DNA of 64,000 nucleotides from Simiduia curdlanivorans (GTDB lineage Bacteria; Pseudomonadota; Gammaproteobacteria; Pseudomonadales; Cellvibrionaceae). How positions within the stretch are numbered: the first letter of the stretch is position 1; each line of letters starts with the position of its first letter. The position numbers were made by a program, and so were the translations under genes. Shown one piece after another: positions 33,623 to 43,933 of this stretch. The notes under the pieces were generated by a model, which was not told the origin of the DNA, did not search any database, and was given only the letters and a program-made list of their open reading frames with translations. The stretch is from assembly GCF_030409605.1 (NCBI RefSeq), contig NZ_JAUFQG010000004.1:2048501-2112500 (forward strand), given 5' to 3'.

Positions 33623-34642
33623 ATGAAATGGTTTCTGAGCTTGCTGGTGCTCATACTGGCGCAGTCGGCATTTGCTGGCAAATTAGAATTTAAGAACGGC
33701 GATATATTGGCCGGTGAAATCAAGAGTATGGATGCCGATAATCTGGTTTGGCTATCCGAATCCTTGGGCGAAATTACCGTGCCAAAATCCGCCATCGATA
33801 ACTTGGAAAGCAGTGAGTTGGTCAAGATCGATGGCCACGAGGAACCCTGTGCACTCGTGGGTATGGATGGCCCCAAGGTGTTATTTAGCTGCTCCGGTGG
33901 TACCACGGGCGACACGCCGCTGTTAACCATCAACAAGGTTGAGCCCTATGAAGATTATTTGATGGGGTCCTCCACTTACACCGGTAAAATCAGTGTGACT
34001 GGCTTTCAAGATCGCGGTAACAAGATTGAAGATACTTGGGTATTGGATGCTTACAACGTCTATCGACGGGGCGATTATCGCCATGGTGGCATACTGCAGT
34101 TCGACTCCAAGGAAAAAGATCCAGACCCCAAGCAGGAGCGCGGTTTGGCGGAGTATCAATTTGACTGGTTTTTTGCAGAGCGCTGGTTCTGGACCAACAC
34201 CTTGGCCTATAGCTTTGATGACGCTAAAGCTATTGAATCGAAAACCCGCGCCGGTACCGGTTTGGGTTATCAGTTTTGGGAAAATGACATCACCGCCTTG
34301 AGTTTGCGTTTGGGAGCGTCCTGGGTAGATGAGTATTTTGTAACGCCGGAAGTGCCCGAGCCGGATTTTGAGAGCCAAGATAAGCGCGCCGCTTGGACCG
34401 CGGGCCTGAATTACCGCTACAAGTTTGATTTTGGCGGGGAATTTTTCCACATTAGCAACTACTCGGTCTCTAACGAAAACAACGACAATTGGCAGTTCGA
34501 TGCCGATACCGGCTTTTTGATGCCTATCTTTGGTGGCATCTTCGGCGAGATAAAGCATGAGTACGATTACGATAATCAGCCTCAGCAAGACACCAAAAGC
34601 TTAGATACGCGCATTACCGTCGGTGTGGGTTACCAGTGGTAG
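33623..34642 (+). CDS. DUF481 family outer-membrane protein
   Basis: Predicted beta-barrel of the DUF481 (YdiY-like) family. A signal peptide (residues 1-18, ending AFA) precedes a short N-terminal SHS/Tudor-like segment (LEFKNGDILAGEIKSMDADNLVWLSE, ~19-45). From residue ~120 on there are alternating aromatic-rich strands, ending in GVGYQW with a C-terminal Trp typical of barrels. Function of the family is not settled. Monocistronic with a terminator at 34660-34684. Confidence 0.88.
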   Translation: MKWFLSLLVLILAQSAFAGKLEFKNGDILAGEIKSMDADNLVWLSESLGEITVPKSAIDNLESSELVKIDGHEEPCALVGMDGPKVLFSCSGGTTGDTPLLTINKVEPYEDYLMGSSTYTGKISVTGFQDRGNKIEDTWVLDAYNVYRRGDYRHGGILQFDSKEKDPDPKQERGLAEYQFDWFFAERWFWTNTLAYSFDDAKAIESKTRAGTGLGYQFWENDITALSLRLGASWVDEYFVTPEVPEPDFESQDKRAAWTAGLNYRYKFDFGGEFFHISNYSVSNENNDNWQFDADTGFLMPIFGGIFGEIKHEYDYDNQPQQDTKSLDTRITVGVGYQW

Positions 34643-34659
34643 TCATAGGCCGGTAGGAA

Positions 34660-34684
34660 AGCCCAGCCTCGGCTGGGTTTTTTT
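34660..34684 (+). terminator. Rho-independent terminator after the DUF481 gene
   Basis: Stem GCCCAGCC (34661-34668), 2-base gap, GGCTGGGT (34671-34678), then a run of seven or more T. Strong intrinsic terminator form. Confidence 0.88.
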
Positions 34685-34810
34685 ATGGCTGAAGCCCAGC
34701 ATTCGGCACCCGTGGCGCTTTTTGTATCTTTAAAAGGGTTGGATTCAGCGCACGATGGGTTGAATTTGGTTAAATCGTAACCATCTAGGGAATTAGGAAA
34801 GGAGCTATCT

Positions 34811-35254
34811 ATGCCGTTGTTACTGTTGTTCATTGTCTTACCCATGGCCGAATTGTGGCTATTGATCAAGGTCGGTAGTGCCATTGGGCCACTGACGACG
34901 GTATTGATGGTGATATTGACCGCACTCTTGGGCGTGACTTTATTGCGCATACAGGGTTTTAGCGCACTCCTGCGCGCCCAGCAAAAAATGGCAGCGGGGG
35001 AGTTGCCGGCCGAAGAGTTAGTACAGGGCGTATTCCTAGCCGCCGGTGGTCTACTGCTGTTGGTGCCCGGTTTCATCACCGATGCCGTAGGTTTCCTGTG
35101 TTTGACACCCGGTATTCGGTCAATGCTGGTGGGTGGTTTGCTCAAGCGTAGTCGGGGCAGGGTATTTATGGCCGGTGGTTTCGCCGCCAACGATGCCACG
35201 CGCAAGGCGCCTAGGCCCGATGTTATCGAAGGTGAATACCGCCGCGAGCCATAA
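34811..35254 (+). CDS. fxsA: FxsA family membrane protein
   Basis: Four-helix inner-membrane protein of 147 residues. FxsA in E. coli suppresses F-exclusion of phage T7 when overproduced; its normal role is unknown. The conserved LLLLFIVLPMAELWLLIKVG start, the TALLGVTLLRIQGF loop and the LLLVPGFITDAVGFLCLTPGIR segment identify it. Genes of this family often precede groES, as here. Confidence 0.93.
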   Translation: MPLLLLFIVLPMAELWLLIKVGSAIGPLTTVLMVILTALLGVTLLRIQGFSALLRAQQKMAAGELPAEELVQGVFLAAGGLLLLVPGFITDAVGFLCLTPGIRSMLVGGLLKRSRGRVFMAGGFAANDATRKAPRPDVIEGEYRREP

Positions 35255-35270
35255 TTATTTTGTTGTGGGT

Positions 35271-35299
35271 GTTGAAATCCTCCATCGCCCCCCCCATTT
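35271..35299 (+). promoter_or_regulatory. Sigma-32 heat-shock promoter of groES-groEL
   Basis: GTTGAAA (35271-35277), 14-base spacer, CCCCAT (35292-35297) followed by TT, one mismatch from the CTTGAAA/CCCCATnT consensus. It is about 135 bases before the groES ATG. No CIRCE (HrcA) inverted repeat is visible in the leader. Confidence 0.75.
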
Positions 35300-35432
35300 A
35301 GACTTCACGAAATTTGAAACCCCTTTTTGTTTCGAGCGCTTGAAAAATGCCAATTCGGCTTTATTTCAAGGTTCGGACCGAAAGGTCAGTCTTAATCAGT
35401 GTTAAACAAACGCTAGTACTGGAGAGAAATCC

Positions 35433-35726
35433 ATGAAAATTCGTCCATTAAATGACCGCATTGTGGTTCGCCGCAAAGAAGAAGAAGCCAAATCAGCGGG
35501 TGGCATCGTGCTGGCCGGCTCTGCAAAAGAAAAACCTAACCAAGGTGAAGTGGTTGCAGTAGGCGCTGGTCGCGTATTGGATAACGGCGATGTTCGCGCC
35601 TGCACCGTGAAGGTTGGCGATAAAGTTGTGTTCGGCCGTTACGCCGACAGCAACACGCTAAAGATCGACGGCGAAGAGCTGATCATCATGAGCGAAAGTG
35701 AAATTTACGGCGTGTTGGAAGACTAA
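35433..35726 (+). CDS. groES: Co-chaperonin GroES
   Basis: Heptameric lid of the chaperonin cage. The 97 residues begin MKIRPLNDRIVVRRKEEE and contain the mobile loop KSAGGIVLAGSAKEKP and the roof segment. A GGAG ribosome-binding site lies 8-9 bases before the ATG. It is 49 bases before groEL and shares its heat-shock promoter. Confidence 0.98.
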   Translation: MKIRPLNDRIVVRRKEEEAKSAGGIVLAGSAKEKPNQGEVVAVGAGRVLDNGDVRACTVKVGDKVVFGRYADSNTLKIDGEELIIMSESEIYGVLED

Positions 35727-35775
35727 TCATTAGATTCAACACCCCCCCACGTAAACTGAATTTGAGGAATTAAAC

Positions 35776-37413
<1,638 letters not shown>

Positions 37414-37433
37414 CTGCGCGCCTACGCGCCATA

Positions 37434-37460
37434 AAAAAACCGCCGAAAGGCGGTTTTTTT
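37434..37460 (+). terminator. Rho-independent terminator after groEL
   Basis: Stem AACCGCC (37438-37444), GAAA tetraloop, GGCGGTT (37449-37455), then T-run; an A-run on the left makes it usable for the convergent Nudix gene too. Confidence 0.92.
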
Positions 37461-37501
37461 ATGGCGATCTTTTTAATTTAAGACGCGATAGCCGTTGTAA
37501 C

Positions 37502-38179
37502 TTACACCACGAAGACGAAACCTTGCTCCATTAAGCTCTCGTAAACTGCCGGATCGAAGCGGTACAAGGTGGCGGCGCGATGGGCCACGCCTTGTTGTTT
37601 TTCATTGCAGGAAACCAACAGATTCATCTTGGTCATCTTGCGACGGAAATTGGGTTTGTCGAGGCTAACATCTAATATGCCCTCGTATAATTCCTGCAGT
37701 TGCAGCAGGGTAAACTTTTCTGGCAGCAGGTTAAAGCCAATGGGTTCGTGGCGAATCTTGTGGCGTAGAAAGGCGAGGCCAAAATCGAGAATTTCGCGGT
37801 GGTCAAATATCAGGCGGGGAACATCTTTGATATCAAACCAAGCGACGGCCTCGGCGCTCTCGCCCGGTGCTATAGCGCAGCTATCAGGTCTAACCAGTGC
37901 GTAGTAGGCGATAGTTAATACCCGTTCGCGGGCGCGATCTACCTTGCCAAAGGCTCTAAATTGCTCTAGATAGAGGTCGCGCGCACCGGTTAAGTGGTAG
38001 AGCGCGGCAGCGGCGGCTGCATCTATGTCTTGGTTTATGCCAATGCGGCCACCGGGGAGACCCCACGAGCCCTTACTTTCCCCAACGGCATGTTTCACCA
38101 GCAATATCTGAAGTTTGTTCCCGTCTAAACCAAAGATGACGTTATCAATGGTGACTTCTTTTAATACGGCAGTTTGCAC
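37502..38179 (-). CDS. NrtR-like Nudix-domain transcriptional regulator
   Basis: A 225-residue protein with an N-terminal Nudix fold (1-~145) and a C-terminal winged helix (~150-225: TLLQLQELYEGILDVSLDKPNFRRKMTKM). That arrangement is the NrtR family, which senses ADP-ribose-type ligands and represses NAD or sugar genes. The Nudix box is degenerate: GGRIGINQDIDAAAAAALYHLTG lacks the REx2EE glutamates, so it should bind but not hydrolyse. Convergent with groEL; its targets are not obvious here. Confidence 0.88.
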   Translation of the reverse strand: MQTAVLKEVTIDNVIFGLDGNKLQILLVKHAVGESKGSWGLPGGRIGINQDIDAAAAAALYHLTGARDLYLEQFRAFGKVDRARERVLTIAYYALVRPDSCAIAPGESAEAVAWFDIKDVPRLIFDHREILDFGLAFLRHKIRHEPIGFNLLPEKFTLLQLQELYEGILDVSLDKPNFRRKMTKMNLLVSCNEKQQGVAHRAATLYRFDPAVYESLMEQGFVFVV

Positions 38180-38314
38180 GACTTGCCATTCTCCTCGGAT
38201 ACGGGCTTTTTAGCCTCTGAATTATTTGAACTCACGCCGGCCTAGATTAACCGGTTATGTGGCAAATTGGGAGCTAAGGCATGAACTTCTATTTTTCACG
38301 TCTGTCCAACTGCC

Positions 38315-39136
38315 ATGAATTTAGGCCGGGATGAGACTTTAGAAAAGCTAGATGCTGACCTTGGCGATAGGCTGGCGGCTTTGAGCTTTGCCGATGATTT
38401 AGGCGGTGTGCAGCTGCTGACGGCGGCTGAGTGCGCCCATGTGGCCGCGCTGGATGTCTCTGCATTCACCTCTTCATTTCCCCGGCGGGAATGCATTGAG
38501 CCTAGGCGAGTTAGCTTGGAGCGACTGTTATTACATGGGCTTGGTGGCCTTATTGTGTTTTTGTTACTGCTCCTGCCCTTGAGCCGCCCCGTGCCAGAGC
38601 CTATCGGTGTATTAAAGCTGAACTTACAAGCCACTGAGGCCCGGCCGGAGAGTCTGAGAGAAGCGAGCCCTGAGGTAAAAATGGGAGCTGAGGCAATAAT
38701 AGCTAGAGCAGAGAGTGTCGCGGCGCCAGCGGTAGCAGACGTTGTTGCAGACAAGCGTCAGCCCGATAGTCAGCCCAGTGTGAGACCCTTGATGTCGATA
38801 TCTCAGTCGAAAGCCGAGGCATTGCAGGCCTGGTCCGAAACCTATGGTGATCGAGAGGCTTCTCAGTCGGGTCGGCATCAGGGCTCAGGCACTGTATTTG
38901 ATTCCGCGCTAAATACACGCCTTAGCGATATTGCACCGGGGCGGCTAGTGTCTGGCGCTGCGGCGAATACGCTAGCCGATGTTAATGGCGTTCAAGAGGT
39001 GGTGTTAGGCGACCAGTGTTTTCACGTATCTAAGCTCGACGATCAAGCCATGCGGGGAATGGGTGTGTGGACTCGCGGGCATTGCACGGCGCCGGACGCC
39101 TATCAGGAAAAAATTAAAATTGGTGTGCTGCCATAG
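38315..39136 (+). CDS. Hypothetical single-pass membrane protein
   Basis: A 273-residue protein I do not recognise. The first ~70 residues are cytoplasmic and acidic (ETLEKLDADLGDRLAAL). A basic patch (PRRECIEPRRVSLERLL) leads into one strong membrane helix (~76-95, LLLHGLGGLIVFLLLLLPLS). The rest is periplasmic, with a disordered Ala/Ser-rich linker and a small C-terminal domain with two cysteines (GDQCFHVSKL and RGHCTAP) that could form a disulfide. It is followed after 62 bases by the M14-type gene, so the three genes to 42382 may be one operon. Confidence 0.6.
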   Translation: MNLGRDETLEKLDADLGDRLAALSFADDLGGVQLLTAAECAHVAALDVSAFTSSFPRRECIEPRRVSLERLLLHGLGGLIVFLLLLLPLSRPVPEPIGVLKLNLQATEARPESLREASPEVKMGAEAIIARAESVAAPAVADVVADKRQPDSQPSVRPLMSISQSKAEALQAWSETYGDREASQSGRHQGSGTVFDSALNTRLSDIAPGRLVSGAAANTLADVNGVQEVVLGDQCFHVSKLDDQAMRGMGVWTRGHCTAPDAYQEKIKIGVLP

Positions 39137-39198
39137 TTTGCAGTTTTCACTGCGGGCTATCACAATGTCACCTGATAAATTAGCAGCCCCCTGGATAT

Positions 39199-40842
39199 AT
39201 GGCCATTCATCGTTTCCGCTTTGTCGCAGTTACCTGCCTCGTTGTTTTTAGCCTTGCGGTTTGGAGCCAAACGTCCGACTTGCCTTCCGAAGAGGCTGCG
39301 GCACCGCGGCTCGATCAGGCTGAACCAGCGGCAGCGCAGAGTGAGAGGCTGCTAGAATCTGAGCAGCCTTTAGAGGCCAAAGCACCCGATTCTAACATTG
39401 CCATCGAGCCGAGTGAGGCGGCCACGCCGCCGCGTGACGATCGAGTGGTGCCGGCCGAGCCCGGGCCAAAGCCGGAGTTAGAGCCAAAACCTACGCCTGA
39501 ACCAGAGCCAGAACCAGAACCAGAACCAGAACATCAGGCTGTTGAGTCTGCGGCGCCATCGGCAAGTGCCGGCGAAAGCCCAATGGCGGCCAATATCGAT
39601 CTCAATGAAGTGATTGCACCAGCACCCGGACAGGCCGTTTTCCCCGAAGACCTGGCGGCGCAGCCAAGTGCGGAAAACCGCTCAGCCGAGCCGTTGCCTG
39701 CGGTAGAGACGGCACTGTTGAGCACAGAGAATGTGGGCCAAAAGCCTAACAGTGTGCGTCGACTTTTGGGTGTTGATGTACCGCCGGCGACCACCACTCG
39801 GCTCGATTGGACGCCGTCAAAGTCTTTTGCTGGCATGGCGGTCGACACGCCGGTGTTAGTGGCTAATGGCGCTCACGATGGCCCCACCTTATGTTTAACC
39901 GCTGCTATTCACGGCGACGAGTTAAACGGTATCGAAATGGTGCGGCGCGTCCTTTACGACATCGATCCGAAGAAGTTGCACGGAATGGTCGTTGGCGTTC
40001 CGATCGTTAACTTGTTGGGCTTTTCCCGCAATTCCCGCTACCTACCCGATCGTCGCGATTTGAATCGCTATTTCCCGGGCAATGATCGCGGCAGTGTTGC
40101 CTCGCGCCTTGCGTACGCATTTTTTACCGACGTGATTAAACACTGCAACGCCTTGGTTGATTTGCACACAGGCTCCTTTTACCGCACTAATATCACCCAG
40201 TTGCGCGCCGACATGAGCAAACCTGCCGTGGCTGAGTTTGCCGATTTATTTGGCGATATTCCCGTGCTTAATACCAGTGGCAACGGCAGTTCCTTGCGCG
40301 CTGCCGCGGTGCGGGCGGGTATTCCCGCCGTTACCTTGGAAGCTGGCGAGCCCATGCGCATGCAAGTTGAAGTGGTGGAAGAGGGTGTTAAAGCCATTAA
40401 CACTCTGCTGGAAAAAAACGGCATGTACCCAAGCTTTAGTTTGTGGGCAAAGCCCTCGCCGGCATTTTATCGCTCGGCATGGGTGCGGGCCAATTCATCG
40501 GGCATATTATTCAGCACCGTAAAATTGGGCGGCAAAGTTAAAAAAGGCGATGTATTGGGGCAGGTGATTAACCCCATCAGCAACGAGAAACGCGACATTA
40601 TTTCACCACACGAAGGGCGCGTATTGGGCATGGCGCTGGATCAATTTGTGTTGCCAGGTTTCGCGGCCTACCACATTGGTATTTTGCAACCTAGGCGCCA
40701 GAAGAAGGTGGTGATGGAAGCGGCCGACATGAACGGCGAAGATGACGATGAAGACGGTATGCTCGATCGAGAATTAAGGCCCGCCACACTAGAAGCACCT
40801 AAGCCGATGACGCCAGAGGAAGAAGGATTTGACGATGAATAA
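39199..40842 (+). CDS. Exported succinylglutamate desuccinylase/aspartoacylase-family (M14) hydrolase
   Basis: Zinc hydrolase of the AstE/AspA family. The 547 residues have a signal peptide or anchor (~1-24), a long disordered linker with a Pro-Glu repeat (~90-115), and a catalytic domain from ~205. Metal and catalytic residues are in HGDELNG (~238), LVDLHTG (~322) and TLEAGE (~381), all intact. A C-terminal barrel-sandwich segment and an acidic tail follow. The linker resembles those that span periplasm or peptidoglycan. Substrate unknown. Its stop overlaps the alkaline phosphatase start by 8 bases. Confidence 0.88.
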   Translation: MAIHRFRFVAVTCLVVFSLAVWSQTSDLPSEEAAAPRLDQAEPAAAQSERLLESEQPLEAKAPDSNIAIEPSEAATPPRDDRVVPAEPGPKPELEPKPTPEPEPEPEPEPEHQAVESAAPSASAGESPMAANIDLNEVIAPAPGQAVFPEDLAAQPSAENRSAEPLPAVETALLSTENVGQKPNSVRRLLGVDVPPATTTRLDWTPSKSFAGMAVDTPVLVANGAHDGPTLCLTAAIHGDELNGIEMVRRVLYDIDPKKLHGMVVGVPIVNLLGFSRNSRYLPDRRDLNRYFPGNDRGSVASRLAYAFFTDVIKHCNALVDLHTGSFYRTNITQLRADMSKPAVAEFADLFGDIPVLNTSGNGSSLRAAAVRAGIPAVTLEAGEPMRMQVEVVEEGVKAINTLLEKNGMYPSFSLWAKPSPAFYRSAWVRANSSGILFSTVKLGGKVKKGDVLGQVINPISNEKRDIISPHEGRVLGMALDQFVLPGFAAYHIGILQPRRQKKVVMEAADMNGEDDDEDGMLDRELRPATLEAPKPMTPEEEGFDDE

Positions 40843-42382
40843 ATTGAGCCGATGTGCTTTGCTATGCTTGGCGTTTCCATTGTCTGCAATGGCATTAGCT
40901 GAAACCCCTGAATCTTGGTACGCCGAGGGCGAAGCGGCAATAGCTAAAGCACTTGCGCTTAAACCAAACCAGGCGAAAGCAAAGAATATTATTTTATTTG
41001 TCGGCGATGGCATGGGCATCTCCACTATCACGGCCACGCGCATTTACGACGGTCAAAGCCGTGGCGGAAAGGGTGAGGAGAACACCCTTGCTTGGGATAA
41101 GTTGCCTTATACAGCACTGTCGAAAACCTATAATACCAACCTCCAAACGCCAGATTCAGCCGGCACCATGAGTGCAATGATGACTGGTATTAAAACCGGC
41201 CACGGTTTGATTTCCGTCAACCAAAAGGTAGCGTTGGGTCACTGCGCCAGCAGTAGAGGCAATCAAACCGAAACCTTTTTAGAGCAAGCTGAGCAGCGCG
41301 ATATGGCCACGGGTATTGTGACTACCGCGCGCATTACCCACGCAACACCCGCCGCTACTTATGCCCACGCAGCCGACCGCGATTGGGAAAATGATGCAGA
41401 CTTGACCCATGAAGCGCGGGAAAATGGTTGCAAAGATATCGCGCAACAGCTGGTTGAATTTTCCGTCGGTGATGGCATAGAGGTGGTGTTGGGGGGCGGC
41501 CGAAGAAATTTCTTGCCGACCAGTGCGCAAGACCCGGAACATGCAGAGTCAAAGGGAAAGCGCACCGATGGGCGCAACTTGATTGACGAATGGCAGGCAA
41601 AGACCAAAGGTGAATTTGTTTGGAATGGCGAGCAGCTATCTGCATTGGAAAAGACTAAAAGCCAGGCAAACCTTCTAGGTTTGTTTAGTCCGTCGCACAT
41701 GGCTTACGATCTCGATCGCGCGCAAGAACAATATTCAGAACCTTCGCTTGCGGACATGACCCGGGTGGCCATTAATCGCTTAAAGTCCCATAAAAACGGC
41801 TTCTTTTTAATGGTTGAAGGTGGCCGTATTGATCACGCCCATCACGCCAGCAATGCCGCGCGGGCGCTGGGCGATGGCAAGGCCTTGAGCGATGCCGTGG
41901 CACAGGCCTTGGCACTGGTAGATTTACAGGATACTTTGGTTATTGTCACCGCCGACCACAGCCATGTGTTTACCATGGGTGGCTATCCCGCACGTGGCAA
42001 TCCCATTCTTGGCTTGGTGCACAGTCCCGACCAGAAAGGTGTACGCACCACAGAGCCAACACTGGCCGCCGATGGTAAACCTTATACCACCTTGGGTTAT
42101 ATTAATGGCCCAGGCTACGCCGAGCAGGCGAGTTTAGCTGCACGCGAAGTTGCAAAGCCTAACCCCGGGCGACATTTACATCAAAAAGTCGATACCCAGC
42201 AGAAAGGTTTTTTTCAGGAGTCGTTAGTGCCCTTGTCTTCGGAAACCCATGGAGGTGAAGACGTGGCGATATTTGCGGGTGGCCCTTGGGCGCATTTATT
42301 TCACGGCACCCACGAGCAACATTATATTTACCATGTGATGCGTTATGCGGCGGGTTTTGATTCGCCGGCGAGTAAAAAATAA
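40835..42382 (+). CDS. Alkaline phosphatase (PhoA family)
   Basis: Periplasmic metal-dependent phosphomonoesterase. From the ATG at 40835 it is 515 residues with a signal peptide (~1-23, ending ALA). The frame also opens at a TTG at 40829. Seen are the first metal Asp in FVGDGMG, the nucleophile Ser in DSAGTMSAMMTG (~107), the metal ligands in GGRIDHAHHASN and TADHSHVF, and the C-terminal SETHGGEDV His. Start overlaps the upstream M14-type gene, so the two are translationally coupled and may act on related substrates. Confidence 0.95.
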   Translation: MNKLSRCALLCLAFPLSAMALAETPESWYAEGEAAIAKALALKPNQAKAKNIILFVGDGMGISTITATRIYDGQSRGGKGEENTLAWDKLPYTALSKTYNTNLQTPDSAGTMSAMMTGIKTGHGLISVNQKVALGHCASSRGNQTETFLEQAEQRDMATGIVTTARITHATPAATYAHAADRDWENDADLTHEARENGCKDIAQQLVEFSVGDGIEVVLGGGRRNFLPTSAQDPEHAESKGKRTDGRNLIDEWQAKTKGEFVWNGEQLSALEKTKSQANLLGLFSPSHMAYDLDRAQEQYSEPSLADMTRVAINRLKSHKNGFFLMVEGGRIDHAHHASNAARALGDGKALSDAVAQALALVDLQDTLVIVTADHSHVFTMGGYPARGNPILGLVHSPDQKGVRTTEPTLAADGKPYTTLGYINGPGYAEQASLAAREVAKPNPGRHLHQKVDTQQKGFFQESLVPLSSETHGGEDVAIFAGGPWAHLFHGTHEQHYIYHVMRYAAGFDSPASKK

Positions 42383-42407
42383 CCGTCTGTTTAGCGAAAG
42401 CAGGTGG

Positions 42408-43133
42408 TTATTTTTTAGGTGTTTTCTTGGCTTCTTTGTTTGCCTTTTTTTCGGTTTCTTGCTGAGCGTCGCTCGCTAGGCTAAATGCAGCAGCCAAGGC
42501 GTCTTTTTCATCCTGATTGATTTGCGCCAGGGCGTCGAAGTTTGTGGTGCCGTGCACCACTTTGTTGCGTCCAGTTTGTTTAGCTTTGTAGAGCAGGGCA
42601 TCGGTACTCGCGATAAAGTCATCGGCGCTTGCCGTGCTGTCGGCCCGGTAGGTATCTAATCCGATACTCGCGGTTAGGTTGAGTGTGCCGTCCTTCAGTT
42701 GCACGGGCGAGGTTTGAATGCGCATGCGAATTCGCTCTGCCACATAGCGGCCAGTGAACAAATCCGTGCCGGGCAAAATAACCACAAACTCTTCGCCGCC
42801 ATAGCGGCAGGCAATGTCTAAACGTCGTAGATTATCAATTAATAATTTTGCGACATGTTTGAGCGCGAGATTACCCACTTCGTGGCCATGTTTATCATTT
42901 ACTGATTTAAAAAAATCTAAATCGACAAACATTAAACTCGTTGGGTTGTGCGAGCGTTGCGTACGCTCCATTTCTTGCTTTAGCGCGTCGCGGAAGTGAC
43001 GTTGGTTAAACAGCTCAGTAAGGCCGTCGGTGCGCGCCAGCTCTCTCAGTTCAATGAGCTCGGCGATGATTGGGCACTGAGCCTCGCCTACAGGGCAGCT
43101 GGGGGTGGTGCAATTAATGGTGCCGTCGCTCAT
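42408..43133 (-). CDS. Diguanylate cyclase (GGDEF domain)
   Basis: Cytoplasmic enzyme making cyclic di-GMP from two GTP. Of 241 residues, the GGDEF domain covers ~33-195 with the active motif GGEEF (112-116). The allosteric inhibitory RxxD site (RRLD, 103-106) is exactly five residues upstream, so product inhibition is expected. A short N-terminus contains Cys8, Cys13 and Cys20 (a possible metal or redox site). The C-terminus is a Lys-rich tail. No membrane segment or other sensor domain. Confidence 0.95.
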   Translation of the reverse strand: MSDGTINCTTPSCPVGEAQCPIIAELIELRELARTDGLTELFNQRHFRDALKQEMERTQRSHNPTSLMFVDLDFFKSVNDKHGHEVGNLALKHVAKLLIDNLRRLDIACRYGGEEFVVILPGTDLFTGRYVAERIRMRIQTSPVQLKDGTLNLTASIGLDTYRADSTASADDFIASTDALLYKAKQTGRNKVVHGTTNFDALAQINQDEKDALAAAFSLASDAQQETEKKANKEAKKTPKK

Positions 43134-43296
43134 GCGCTTGCTACTAAGTCCAGAATCAGTTGGCCTAAGTGTAGGCCGAATGAGACCTTAGTGGAAATAA
43201 TAGCGTGTGAAGGGACGCACTTTTGTCCGATATCTTTTTCTGGGGCTTGAGGTCAGAATACCGCCTTTGGGTTACTAATTTGTTAAGGATGAAATA

Positions 43297-43908
43297 ATGA
43301 AAACCTATTTTTTTGCGTTGCTGGTATTGATTAGTCAAATAAGCTTTGCCGATTCGAAGCTGACTAAAGCAGATCTAGAGGCCTATGTGGGCGCGATGAC
43401 GGGCTTTGATCAGTTGTCTGAGAAGTACCCAGAGGAGGTGGAAGCCATTGAGGCCGAGAGTAAGACCTTTCAAATTACCGATGGTGGTGTTTCTTGGGCC
43501 AAAGCTATGCGTAGCGCGCCCGCATCCATGATGGGTGAAATTAACGCCGTGCTGTCTGCCAATGGCTACAGTGATATCGAGCAGTTTACCGCCAAGGCTT
43601 CGCGCATCATGACGGCAATGGTCGCCGTGCAAATGGATGATATGGAAGTTGAAATGCGGGCTGCGGCTAAAGAGATGGAAGGCTATGTTGCCCAAATGCG
43701 CCAACAGGGCTTGAGCGAAGAAATGATCGCTCAAATTCAGGGTGGTATGGCTGAAGCTAAAGGAGCCATGGCTGAAGCAGAGAAAGCACAAAAAATCGCT
43801 TCAGCTGAAGATAAGGCGCTAATTAAAGCAAACTCTGCTTGGTTGGAAGCGCAAATGGAGAGTTTTTCGGAGTCTGATGAAGGCAGTGATATGTACGACG
43901 CGGAATAA
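43297..43908 (+). CDS. Hypothetical exported helical protein
   Basis: A 203-residue protein with a signal peptide (residues ~1-18, ending SFA). The mature part is predicted all-helical, Met/Glu/Ala-rich, with amphipathic repeats (AQMRQQGLSEEMIAQIQGGMAEAKGAM, split here only as description) and an acidic tail. No family recognised with confidence. It stands alone between a cyclase gene and the pirin gene. Start ATG has an AAGGA site. Confidence 0.7.
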   Translation: MKTYFFALLVLISQISFADSKLTKADLEAYVGAMTGFDQLSEKYPEEVEAIEAESKTFQITDGGVSWAKAMRSAPASMMGEINAVLSANGYSDIEQFTAKASRIMTAMVAVQMDDMEVEMRAAAKEMEGYVAQMRQQGLSEEMIAQIQGGMAEAKGAMAEAEKAQKIASAEDKALIKANSAWLEAQMESFSESDEGSDMYDAE

Positions 43909-43933
43909 ATCGTTAGCGTCTCAGGGGGCGGCC

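Noticed and set aside
33923..34588. 221-codon frame antisense to the DUF481 gene
   Set aside because: Antisense shadow of a well supported outer-membrane protein gene.
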